A DNA stretch of 57,677 nt from Candidatus Avisuccinivibrio pullicola (GTDB lineage Bacteria; Pseudomonadota; Gammaproteobacteria; Enterobacterales; Succinivibrionaceae), in the NCBI GenBank assembly GCA_018713485.1, contig DVOQ01000052.1, forward strand, positions 1-57,677. The letters run 5' to 3'. Shown piece by piece: positions 27,567 through 35,641 of the stretch. The number at the start of each line of letters is the position of its first letter. The stretch's first letter is position 1. Position numbers and translations under genes: made by a program. The notes below the pieces were generated by a model. It did no database searches. It was not told the origin of the DNA and worked only from the letters and a program-made list of their open reading frames with translations.

Positions 27567-28979
27567 ATGACCGATCAGGGTCCGTATCGCCCCGTGGGGG
27601 CACGCAAACCGGGGTTTAAGGGTAAATTTAAGAATTTCTCCAAGGACGGGGAAAGACGCAATTTCCGCCGCGCCGAAGACGGCAGGGGTAAAGCCCCGCA
27701 GGGGGAGAAGAGCGGACGGCGTGGCTCACGGCCCTTCAATCATGATTCGCTAAAGGGCAAGGTGACGCGCCGCGAGGGCTTTTCGGAGTTCCAGGTGCGT
27801 TTAGTGCAGAGCATCCTCAAGGCGGTACTGGAGGAGAAAAAGCCTCTTGACCGCTCCTACGCGCTGTATTTTTCCAAGGTCAAGCTGCCGGCGGTGGAGC
27901 AGGGCTTTATCCTGCGCAGCGTGAACGGCATGTTCAGACGCCTGTCCTTCTACGCCTACGTGGCGGGACTGAGAAGGCCGTCCGATTTTGAGCGGCACGT
28001 CAACCGTCTCATCATCTGCTACTGCGCCGATCAGGGCTGGCCCATTCCGGAACTGGACGCGGGGGACGGTTTTGACCGCTCAAAACTCAGCGTGCGCTTG
28101 GGTCAGGCGCGCAATCATCCCGTGCTCGCGCAGGGCTGTCCCATCTGGCTGGAGGAAATCGGCTCCAAAGCCTACGGCGAGAACTGGGAGGCCGAGCGCA
28201 AGGCCTTAGGCTCGGAAGCGGCACGCTATATACGCGTCAATACCCTCAAGACCGATCGCGATCATCTGGCCTCGGAGCTGTCTACCGAGTGCGTGGTGAC
28301 CAAATCCGTAAAGGGCGTGAATACGGCCCTTGAGGTGACCTCGAACTCGGCGCTCTTCAGGACCAAAGCCTTTAAGGAGGGACTGTTTGAACAGCAGGAC
28401 GCGGGCTCGCAGCTCATCGCGCCCTTCCTCAAGGCCGGCCCCGATCTCACGGTGGTGGACGCCTGCGCGGGAGCGGGAGGCAAGACCCTGCACCTGGCGG
28501 CGCTCATGGAAGGCAGGGGCAAGCTGATTGCCATGGATACCGAGAGCTGGAAACTCGAGGATCTCAAAAAGCGTGCCCGCAGAGCCGGAGCGCACAATAT
28601 CGAGACGCGGCTTATCGACTCGACCAAGGTGATTAAGCGCCTTTACGATAAGGCCGATCGCGTGCTCATCGACGCTCCCTGCTCGGGAACGGGCGTGCTC
28701 AGGCGCACGCCGGACTCCAAGTGGCGTGACGGAAGGGATCGCCTGCCCGAGCTCATCTTCCTGCAGCAGGATCTGCTGACGCGCTACTCGCGCATGGCGA
28801 AGGTGGGCGGGCTTATCGTCTATTCGACCTGCTCCATTCTGCCGCGCGAGAACCGCGAGCAGATTGACTATTTCCTCAGTCACTGCGACGGGGCCTTTGA
28901 GCTTGAGGAAGACCGGCAGCTGCTGCCCTCCGAGGGCTTTGACGGCTTCTATATGGCCCGCCTGCGCCGCGTCAATTAA
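27567..28979 (+). CDS. RsmB/RsmF-family rRNA m5C methyltransferase
   Basis: This is a SAM-dependent RNA cytosine-5 methyltransferase, probably acting on 16S rRNA. The first ~70 residues are a basic, low-complexity RNA-binding tail. Residues about 75-190 look like the NusB-like domain of RsmB. The Rossmann domain holds VDACAGAGGKTLHLAAL, and the catalytic cysteines are in IDAPCSGTGVLRR (about Cys372) and YSTCSILPRENREQI (about Cys422). Ortholog assignment between RsmB and RsmF is not secure. It ends the alaA-yfbR-DUF4357 cluster and is followed by a terminator. Confidence 0.88.
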   Translation: MTDQGPYRPVGARKPGFKGKFKNFSKDGERRNFRRAEDGRGKAPQGEKSGRRGSRPFNHDSLKGKVTRREGFSEFQVRLVQSILKAVLEEKKPLDRSYALYFSKVKLPAVEQGFILRSVNGMFRRLSFYAYVAGLRRPSDFERHVNRLIICYCADQGWPIPELDAGDGFDRSKLSVRLGQARNHPVLAQGCPIWLEEIGSKAYGENWEAERKALGSEAARYIRVNTLKTDRDHLASELSTECVVTKSVKGVNTALEVTSNSALFRTKAFKEGLFEQQDAGSQLIAPFLKAGPDLTVVDACAGAGGKTLHLAALMEGRGKLIAMDTESWKLEDLKKRARRAGAHNIETRLIDSTKVIKRLYDKADRVLIDAPCSGTGVLRRTPDSKWRDGRDRLPELIFLQQDLLTRYSRMAKVGGLIVYSTCSILPRENREQIDYFLSHCDGAFELEEDRQLLPSEGFDGFYMARLRRVN

Positions 28980-28997
28980 GCAGAGCCATAAGGACCA

Positions 28998-29026
28998 GGG
29001 GGAGCGGACGCTCCCCCTCCGCTTTT
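28998..29026 (+). terminator. Terminator after the rRNA methyltransferase
   Basis: GGGGGAGC-GGAC-GCTCCCCC followed by TCCGCTTTT, 19 bases after the stop. Confidence 0.75.
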
Positions 29027-29671
29027 CCGCCCCGCCTTTCCCCTATATGAAGACGGTCTTACAGTAAAGCACTTTTTTACAGAAAGCACCCACGCCGGTT
29101 TTTGAAGTAAGGTGTGGGGTAAGCTCCTGTTTTTAAACGCCTTTTAATCTGAGAATGTGCTTTAGGTACACGCAGATTTTTAAGAGGCACCATGAGCGGC
29201 ACCTAAAACGCGTTACCTTTACGGGTGAAACGCATATCACCCTGAGAAAGAACTGATCTCTCTGTTATATGATTTATACGATATCGTTATATTTCCCCGG
29301 CTGCTCCTTCAGACCGTGAATACGCTGACGCCGCTTGATCCGTTGCTTCTGTGCAGATTCTATATAATGCCTCTTAGCGGATCTCCTTACTTTTACAGTC
29401 AGAAGACCACGGGCAGACTGATTTGGCCGCGGCTGACGGTGCGTCAGCTTCCCTTTCCAAAGTATATGGCAGGCCTCTTCGCCGATGGGGGCCTTAGCTC
29501 CTTACGGGAGGAGGAGGCAATTGCCACACTTCTGATATTTAATGACTGCACCGTCACGGTCATGACCGGAATAACGGAAACACGGCCCGTCAGGGGCAAA
29601 CGCCTGTTGCTTTCCTAAGCCTTATTTTAGCCACGGTGATGATGCTTTGCCATAATTGGGGGACTAAAGAT
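29027..29671. other. Mostly gene-free stretch left of the first IS110 element
   Basis: About 640 bases with no recognised gene. A 100-codon frame (29316-29618, GTG start, plus strand) has no clear ribosome binding site and no family resemblance (LTPLDPLLLCRFYIMPL, REEEAIATLLIFNDC). It may be a degraded gene. A GGGTGA/TCACCC hairpin lies at about 29222-29243. The last few dozen bases before 29672 probably contain the right end of the IS110 element. Confidence 0.35.
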
Positions 29672-31039
29672 CTACAGTACTCCGGAGATGCTCCCGTACT
29701 CCATTCTGAGTTCGTCAATGAGTCCGGATATCTGCTTTCTGATCCTCACCTCAATATCATCGCTTTCGATCTCTTTCTCAATGCTCTTAACAGATCCGCC
29801 TATCGCCTTCAGAAGCTTATGCCTGGCGCTGCGGTGCCTTGAGAGTTTGGCCAGTCCTGTTTTAGACGGAGCCGCCAGCCGGGATTTACTCTGATCGAAG
29901 ACAAAGTCTTTTTCACCTAAAGCGTGCCACGCAACGCGCATGACATGGTTTGCGATGACAAATACCGCTCTCTTATGCCCTTTCTTAGCCACCAGCCGTT
30001 CAATATATAAGCTGCTCTTACGGTACCGGTTTATATAGGCCGTGACCGCCTCATACAGATGGCTCTTAAGCACGGGATCACCGCGCAGGGAAAGCCCTCC
30101 CATGGTGATTTTTCCTCCCGTGCCGCTGTGCCACGTCACTAGACCGCAGTAGGCCGCGAGAGCTCTGGCGTTTTCAGGCAGGTTAGCGCTGTCACCCACG
30201 AGACAGACAAGCCTTGCCGCTATCCCGGGGCCTATGCACGGCACCGTCATCAGACGCCTGTATGTATCGTCTGATGACAGATAGTTCTCTATGTCCTCAT
30301 CGGTCTCCATGGCTCTGAGGTGGAGGGAATATATGAGCAGCAGTTCGCTGAAACAGCGTGCCGTGTAAATCTGCCACAGAGCATCGGGGAGCTTTGGACG
30401 CAGGATTTTAAGATGATCCGTGACGGCAATTAGCAGGACGCTCATCCCGATACCATCTCCGATTATGAGATTTTCGTCCTGGAGCCTCGCCACGAGATTC
30501 TGGGTACACCTGCGGGCTTCCCGCCTCAGCTGCTCCGAGGAGTTAAGCATATAGCCAAGAGCCCTTGCAGGGGCATCCCTTTTCATGGACTCACGGTCCA
30601 CGATGGCCATGGCACGGTAGATTGCACGCGCATCTCCTTCATCATCCTTGTTACCGGTATTGAAGTTGCGCGTATAGGTGGCCTTAAACCTCCTGCAGAC
30701 GTGACCGGCACTTTCAAGGCGTTCGGCAAGCTCCGCCGAACCGGCACAGTCCTCAAAACCCACAAAGAGAGGACAGCCGAATGACTCAAGTACTTTCTCA
30801 ACCTCGAATGCGGCGATTTGCCTGTTAACCTCATGACCTTCAGGAGTTATGTAATAGAGCTGATAGAAGCGGTTAGCTATATCAAGAGCCACCACCGGAC
30901 GTCCGTTCCACGTAAGCGCCACAGGGGCCACGGGGCGGCTGATCTCGAGACTGTTTTCTGAAGTGTAGCGGAAGGCGCTTTTACGCTTAGCGTCTTTGTC
31001 CTCCGCAGATGTGGTGGTACCATGATCACCATTGATCAT
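29672..31039 (-). CDS. IS110-family recombinase (element A)
   Basis: This is the DEDD transposase of an IS110-type element, which recombines element and target guided by a structured bridge RNA in characterised members. The 455-residue protein shows the RuvC-like tetrad as VALDIANRFYQLYY (Asp53), FVGFEDCAG (Glu96) and KDDEGDARAI (Asp133, Asp136). The C-terminal Tnp_20 part holds MTVPCIGPGIAARLV, AYCGLVTWHSGTGGK and LSLRGDPVLKSHL, with the candidate catalytic serine. All key residues look intact. An N-terminal extension of ~45 residues precedes the core. GAGAG precedes the ATG. It shares only family-level similarity with the neighbouring element B. Confidence 0.93.
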   Translation of the reverse strand: MINGDHGTTTSAEDKDAKRKSAFRYTSENSLEISRPVAPVALTWNGRPVVALDIANRFYQLYYITPEGHEVNRQIAAFEVEKVLESFGCPLFVGFEDCAGSAELAERLESAGHVCRRFKATYTRNFNTGNKDDEGDARAIYRAMAIVDRESMKRDAPARALGYMLNSSEQLRREARRCTQNLVARLQDENLIIGDGIGMSVLLIAVTDHLKILRPKLPDALWQIYTARCFSELLLIYSLHLRAMETDEDIENYLSSDDTYRRLMTVPCIGPGIAARLVCLVGDSANLPENARALAAYCGLVTWHSGTGGKITMGGLSLRGDPVLKSHLYEAVTAYINRYRKSSLYIERLVAKKGHKRAVFVIANHVMRVAWHALGEKDFVFDQSKSRLAAPSKTGLAKLSRHRSARHKLLKAIGGSVKSIEKEIESDDIEVRIRKQISGLIDELRMEYGSISGVL

Positions 31040-31073
31040 CGTCAGACTCTCCGTTTTTTTCTGCTAGAGTTAA

Positions 31074-31256
31074 CCGGCCGGTGGCCGGCGAACGCGGAGG
31101 GTCTTGTGATCACTCCGCGCTTCAGATTCTACCCGTTTTGCAGATAGCCGGAGAGTCCGCTCCGGTAACGGCAGTGAGGTCCCGGCCCGTGGTACGGGTA
31201 CATACTGCTCCGTGCCCTCAGTTCACCATCTCCCCCCGCGGCATCACGTACCAGGG
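31074..31256 (-). ncRNA. Candidate bridge RNA leader of IS110 element A
   Basis: The non-coding leader immediately upstream of recombinase A is unusually rich in hairpins: CCGGCC/GGCCGG (31074-31088), CGCGGAG-13-CTCCGCG (31093-31119), CCGGAG/CTCCGG (31148-31165) and a longer CCCGTGGTACG/CGTACCAGGG pairing (31186-31196 with 31247-31256) enclosing about 50 bases. Large internal loops on stems in the 5' leader are where IS110 bridge RNAs carry target- and donor-binding sequences. Boundaries and loop assignment are inference. Confidence 0.5.
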
Positions 31257-31424
31257 TCTAAGGCGGGCGTAAGCTGAGATCACGGAGCCCGTCATGACCG
31301 TTCTCCGCAGGCAGGGGCCTCGCTGCCGTAAACGGCGCATCCTCATGGAGGAGCGCCATAACATCGTAATAGCCGCAGTGTGGATCCAGCCCTGTATTGG
31401 GGATTGCACCTTAAGTGACCCGGA

Positions 31425-31553
31425 ATGGAATACGATCGCCTGACGGCACGGCATTACACCATGCTTAATGTTTACGGTACCGGCACTTTAAGTAAGGCGT
31501 TTAACGCCATGGCACATAACACCGTATACCGTGCCCACGCCAGTTGCCCGTGA
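31425..31553 (+). pseudogene. Short frame resembling a LysR-type helix-turn-helix start
   Basis: A 42-codon frame between the two IS110 elements reads MEYDRLTARHYTMLNVYGTG then TLSKAFNAMAHNTVYRAHA. The spacing resembles the N-terminal winged-helix of LysR regulators (GSLTKAAE...SQPAVSR). No ribosome binding site is evident and the frame stops at once. It could be a truncated remnant of a gene broken by IS insertion, or chance. The flanking bases 31257-31424 and 31554-31613 hold nothing else I can name. Confidence 0.25.
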
Positions 31554-31613
31554 CCGTGACGGCGGGAGAAAATGCGACCACGGACCTGCTTTGTCTCACT
31601 CCTGCGGCGGGTG

Positions 31614-32714
31614 CTAACTCATAAGAGAACACCTGGCTGCATCATACGGACTGCCGCTTTTAGCCACTGCCCACGCCACGCGCGCAATGCGGTTGGCGAG
31701 GGCGGAAATCATGACGGCAGGGGCTTTACCCTCTCTTAATGCACGGCTCAGCGCCGAGCCCGGTTTCTTCTTCAGCCTTTTGTAATTCACCAGAGCCGCC
31801 ATAAACAGCACTTTTTTAAACTCACGGCTGCCGGTGGACTTTACTCCGAGAACTCTGGTCTTTCCTCCTGTACCGGTAACGAGGGGTGCCACCCCGGCGT
31901 AGGAGGCAAAGTGACGGCTGTCGGGAAAATCACCTGCCCTGCTTAAGGCAGGGTAGAGCGTGACGGCGCTTACCGGTCCCACGCCGGGAATGGTCATAAG
32001 ATTGCGGCACAGCTCACTGGATGAGGCAAACTCCCTGAGATAGGTATTAGCCTTCTCAAGGACTGCGGTATGACTGCTGACAGTATCTCTGAGCATAAGC
32101 CTTGCCGCATTAAGAGGCTGAGCCTGAGGTGATTTTTCCTCCATCAGACGGTTAACCTCGGTATTGAGCTTTTCAATAACGGCATTGCCGGACGCATAGC
32201 AGGCAATCCCCATTTCGTAGAGAACCGCTCTCGCCGCGTTCTGGCACTGCACCTTCTGCCTGGCCACCAGCTCCCTTACCGAAATCATACCGGATACTGC
32301 CGCAGCCAGCGGCTCCTTGGGCACGATGGAGCTGACATAGCTGAGCAGGCTTTTCCAGATCCCGAAAGCGTCAATTTTGTCGCTTTTGCTCGTGCTCTGC
32401 ATGTGTGCCTTAATCCTGATCACGGGAAGCACTCTGCACGAATGACCTGCCGATCTGAAATAGCGCGCCCAGAAGTTACAGCTCCCGCAGGCCTCGATGG
32501 CTACGCACATGGGCATGGCTCCAAAGGGGGAACCGCCGCTCCATTCAAAGAAGGAGTCGCGGTTCAGCTGGAAGTTCTTCAGGACACCGGTTTCAGGATC
32601 ACAGTAACAGACCTGGAAAACGTCCTTGGCAAGATCAACGCCAACGGGGATCGCTTTTTCAGTTTTGATGAAACTTCTAAGGAGTCTCTTATCTTCGCTG
32701 CTGAGTTTTGCCAT
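31614..32714 (-). CDS. IS110-family recombinase (element B)
   Basis: This second, distinct DEDD recombinase has 366 residues. Motifs: VGVDLAKDVFQV (Asp27), CVAIEACGSC, KSDKIDAFG, then the Tnp_20 region LMTIPGVGPVSAVTL, FASYAGVAPLVTGTGGKTRV and KSTGSREFKKVLF with the candidate serine. ATG 32714 (MAKLSSEDK) follows an excellent AGGAGGTG, so the in-frame start 11 codons upstream is rejected. It is in the same orientation as element A with 574 bases between coding regions. The coding sequence looks intact, so the element may be active. Confidence 0.93.
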   Translation of the reverse strand: MAKLSSEDKRLLRSFIKTEKAIPVGVDLAKDVFQVCYCDPETGVLKNFQLNRDSFFEWSGGSPFGAMPMCVAIEACGSCNFWARYFRSAGHSCRVLPVIRIKAHMQSTSKSDKIDAFGIWKSLLSYVSSIVPKEPLAAAVSGMISVRELVARQKVQCQNAARAVLYEMGIACYASGNAVIEKLNTEVNRLMEEKSPQAQPLNAARLMLRDTVSSHTAVLEKANTYLREFASSSELCRNLMTIPGVGPVSAVTLYPALSRAGDFPDSRHFASYAGVAPLVTGTGGKTRVLGVKSTGSREFKKVLFMAALVNYKRLKKKPGSALSRALREGKAPAVMISALANRIARVAWAVAKSGSPYDAARCSLMS

Positions 32715-32880
32715 ATGGCACCTCCTCGCGGAATAAAAGTTAAACACACATCCGCTGAAGAAGATGTCATAAGGGCCCGGTACGACTCAGCTCCTGGAGC
32801 GGATGACGGCTCCCACCGTCTTCATTCCATTCCCCCCCCCCCCTTTAGAGTACCGCAGTACAGCCCGCTGTCACTGCCCG
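32715..32880 (-). ncRNA. Candidate bridge RNA leader of IS110 element B
   Basis: The leader of recombinase B contains several small inverted repeats: GCTC-CTG-GAGC (32790-32800), GACGG/CCGTC (32805-32820) and GTAC-CGCA-GTAC (32850-32861), plus a run of 12 C (12 G in the RNA sense). It occupies the position of a bridge RNA in IS110-group elements. If element B belongs to the IS1111 branch, the guide RNA would instead lie downstream of the gene, in 31257-31613. Confidence 0.4.
32832..32843. repeat. Homopolymer run of 12 C
   Basis: Twelve consecutive C on the plus strand, inside the leader of IS110 element B. It is the longest homopolymer I noticed in the window and prone to slippage. Confidence 0.9.
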
Positions 32881-33046
32881 GTACTTAAGCCCGGAAACTT
32901 CACTATCTCCCTCTTTCCCAGACTGAAAGCGCAACCGTTCCCGCGCAGGACAGGTAAGCTTTTTTTGCCTTAATAATCAGTTAAGCGCGCGCCGTACAGC
33001 CCTTTGCCATGAAATCTGACTCCACTTTAAGGCAAGGCGCGGCGCA

Positions 33047-33638
33047 TTTTCCCACGGCATAAGGAGCGCCGGGGTAACTCAGGGTGACTTTTCCCACCGT
33101 GTGTGCGCTAAGCTGACAGCCTTAAAGCCTAAGCCATCACAGCGCGTAAAGACGGGCTTTAACAAGAGCCAGCGCGGGCATTTCCCGCCTTAACCCACAG
33201 TTTTTCCCACCATAGGTAAGGTTGCCCACCTTTAAGACTCCGTTTTTCCCACATTTAAAGCTCTTTCAGGTAACTTTCAGGACTAAAAGCAGGAGTGCGC
33301 ACGGACAGAGCGCCTGCCGCCGTAGCCTTTTCAGGGACCTTTTTGGAAGTTATTTAATTTATAATCAATAAGTTAACCTCATAAAACCCCGGTTTACCCA
33401 CAGCTTTCATAAACTGAGGGCGGAAAACGGGATCAGGGCAACTTAAGTAAGGGTAAAGCTTAGGTAAAGTATTCTTTAACTTGCTGAAAACTTAAAAACC
33501 CGCGCCAAATAACTTACTGATCACTAAGTGTTTTTTAAAATGCAAGCGTTTTCGTAAATTTCTTGTCCACGGCGCGCGGGGCGCATAGATATGCCCTTTT
33601 ACCCACCGTTTTTAAGCTTTTCCACGTTTTTCCCCACA
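33047..33638 (+). repeat. Cluster of DnaA-box-like direct repeats in a 1-kb gene-free region
   Basis: Between element B and murJ there is no gene for about 900 bases. Within it at least eleven copies of a T-rich plus CCCAC word lie on the same strand: 33047, 33089, 33190 (TTAACCCACA), 33202, 33222, 33243 (TTTTTCCCACA), 33393 (TTTACCCACA), 33563, 33597, 33618 (TTTTCCACG) and 33627 (TTTTTCCCCACA). They resemble but do not equal the DnaA box TTATCCACA. An AT-rich patch (about 33348-33378) lies in the middle. It could be a replication- or protein-binding array. Confidence 0.6.
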
Positions 33639-33775
33639 GCGGGAGAGAACGGTTTTCACGCCGCGCTTCTTTATGGAGTTATTTTACAGAACTGAAAGTA
33701 TTTTAAGCAGAGGAGAGCGCCGCCACCCGGGGCCCGATTTGCTACAATGGCGGCGTTTTATGTGAAGACAGAAAG

Positions 33776-35500
33776 ATGCAGCCCAGAAAACCTCACCCCC
33801 ATGAAGAAAATCCGCGCCCGCCCTATACGGGGGAGAGCGCTCCGGCTCCTGAAAATCAGGACGTAACTTCCACCCCTGAAGCTCAGAGTACCGTTAAGGA
33901 AACGCCGTCAGACTCTCAGGTAAAAGAGACGCCCTCTCCGGTGAAGGCGCCCGCCCGCTTACTGCGCGCCGGTACCGTCACCGCGGCGATGACCTTTCTA
34001 TCGCGCATTTTAGGCATGGTGCGCGACATGGCGATCGCCTCGCTCCTGGGTGCCGGCCTGATGGCGGACGTGTTCTTCTTTGCCAACCGCATTCCCAATT
34101 TCCTGCGCCGCCTCTTTGCCGAGGGTGCCTTCTCGCAGGCCTTCGTGCCGGTATTAAGCAAAACGCGCGAAAAGGGCGCTGCAGGGGAGCTTAAGGATCT
34201 CATCGGGGCGACAGCGGGCACGCTCGGGGCGGTGGTGCTCGTGATCTGCGCCGTGGGTATGGTGGCCTCCCCCGTGGTGACGGCGCTCTTTGGACTGGGC
34301 TGGTATCAGGCTTACGCGGCGGGTGAACCTGACGGGGAAAAATTCCTCGAGGCCTCCTGCCTGCTGCAGATCACCTTTCCCTATCTCTTCTTCATCACCT
34401 TAACCGCCCTCTGCGCAGCGGTGCTCAACGTTTTCGGCAAATTCGCCATTCCCGCGGTAACGCCCTGCATTCTCAACGTGGTGATGATCGTGACGGCGCT
34501 CTGTATCGCCCCGCGCTGTGACGATCCCAACGCCGTGCTGGCCATGGGCATGGTGGCAGGCGGGGTGGCGCAGCTTCTGTTCGTGCTGCCCGCGCTTATG
34601 AGGCTAAAACTCCTGACCCTGCCGCGCCTTGCGTGGCGCCATCCCGGGGTCGCTCAAATCCGGCGTCTGATGCTGCCGGGGATCCTCGGTACCTCGGCGG
34701 CGCAGTTAAACCTGCTCGTCAACACGGTGCTCGCCTCCTTCCTCGCCACGGGAGCCATCTCCTATCTTTACTATTCCGACCGGCTGCTGGAGTTTCCCAT
34801 CGGCATTTTCGCGGTGGCCATTTCGACGGTGATCCTGCCTGCGCTCTCGCGCCTTTCCATAAAGGAGAACCCGGAGAAATATCAGCAGACCCTCGACTGG
34901 GGCGTAAGATTAGTGCTCCTTTTAGGCATTCCCTCGGCCCTTGGCATGGTGGCGCTGCGCGAGAGTATCCTGCGCGTCATCTTCATGCGCGGAGCCTTTA
35001 CCGCCGAGCACGTTTCCTTTGCCTCCGCCTCGCTGTTAGCCTCGGTGTCGGGACTTACCGCCATCATGCTGGTGCGCGTGCTTATTCAGGGCTTCGCGGC
35101 GCTGCAGGACACCAAAACCCCGGTGCGCTGCGCTCTGGTGGCGATCATCGCCAATATCCTCTTCAATCTCCTCCTCGTGTGGCCCTTAGGCTACGTGGGT
35201 CTGGCCCTCTCCACGGCCCTCGCCGCCTATGTCAACGTGGGGCAGCTTATCTATCTTCTGCACAAAAGAAAGATCTATACCCCGGGCAGAAACACCCTTC
35301 TCTTTTTCATAAAGACCCTGGTGGCCGGAGGCGTGATGTGCGCCACGGTGCGCTATGTGAGCTTTACGCCCGGGGAGTGGGTGAGCATGGAGACCCTGCC
35401 TGCCATTCTCTATTTAGCGCTCTTTATCGGCCTCGGGGCGCTTATCTACGGCGCGCTGTGCCTCCTGCTGGGGATTAGACCCCGTCACATCCGCATGTAG
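33776..35500 (+). CDS. murJ: Lipid II flippase MurJ
   Basis: MurJ (MviN) moves lipid II across the inner membrane for peptidoglycan synthesis. The 574-residue protein has the ~14-helix MOP core. Conserved opening motifs include TFLSRILGMVRDMAIASLLG and ADVFFFANRIPNFLRRLFAEGAFSQAFVPVL, with the essential Arg residues visible. About 60 N-terminal residues form a hydrophilic Pro/Glu/Thr-rich cytoplasmic extension (E. coli MurJ is 511 residues). A TACAAT -10-like box lies 28 bases before the ATG. A terminator follows. Confidence 0.94.
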   Translation: MQPRKPHPHEENPRPPYTGESAPAPENQDVTSTPEAQSTVKETPSDSQVKETPSPVKAPARLLRAGTVTAAMTFLSRILGMVRDMAIASLLGAGLMADVFFFANRIPNFLRRLFAEGAFSQAFVPVLSKTREKGAAGELKDLIGATAGTLGAVVLVICAVGMVASPVVTALFGLGWYQAYAAGEPDGEKFLEASCLLQITFPYLFFITLTALCAAVLNVFGKFAIPAVTPCILNVVMIVTALCIAPRCDDPNAVLAMGMVAGGVAQLLFVLPALMRLKLLTLPRLAWRHPGVAQIRRLMLPGILGTSAAQLNLLVNTVLASFLATGAISYLYYSDRLLEFPIGIFAVAISTVILPALSRLSIKENPEKYQQTLDWGVRLVLLLGIPSALGMVALRESILRVIFMRGAFTAEHVSFASASLLASVSGLTAIMLVRVLIQGFAALQDTKTPVRCALVAIIANILFNLLLVWPLGYVGLALSTALAAYVNVGQLIYLLHKRKIYTPGRNTLLFFIKTLVAGGVMCATVRYVSFTPGEWVSMETLPAILYLALFIGLGALIYGALCLLLGIRPRHIRM

Positions 35501-35512
35501 GGCGCAGGGAAA

Positions 35513-35539
35513 GACGCCCCCGGGCGTCCCCCTCTTTTT
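35513..35539 (+). terminator. Terminator of murJ
   Basis: GACGCC-CCCG-GGCGTC followed by CCCCCTCTTTTT, 12 bases after the murJ stop. Confidence 0.75.
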
Positions 35540-35641
35540 CCCGCGTGCTCATTTTGTGGCCCCCGTCACCAAAAAGGTTTAAAAATCAACGGAAAAGCAT
35601 ACTAAAATGAGACTCAGGATACTCAGACAAAGGGGGTAGTT

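Noticed and set aside
33340..33380. dif-like site in the AT-rich patch
   Set aside because: The sequence is AT-rich and partly palindromic but does not match the XerC/XerD arms of known gammaproteobacterial dif sites.
34633..35478. 281-codon frame inside murJ in another frame
   Set aside because: Gly/Arg/His-rich shadow of the MurJ coding sequence with no ribosome binding site.
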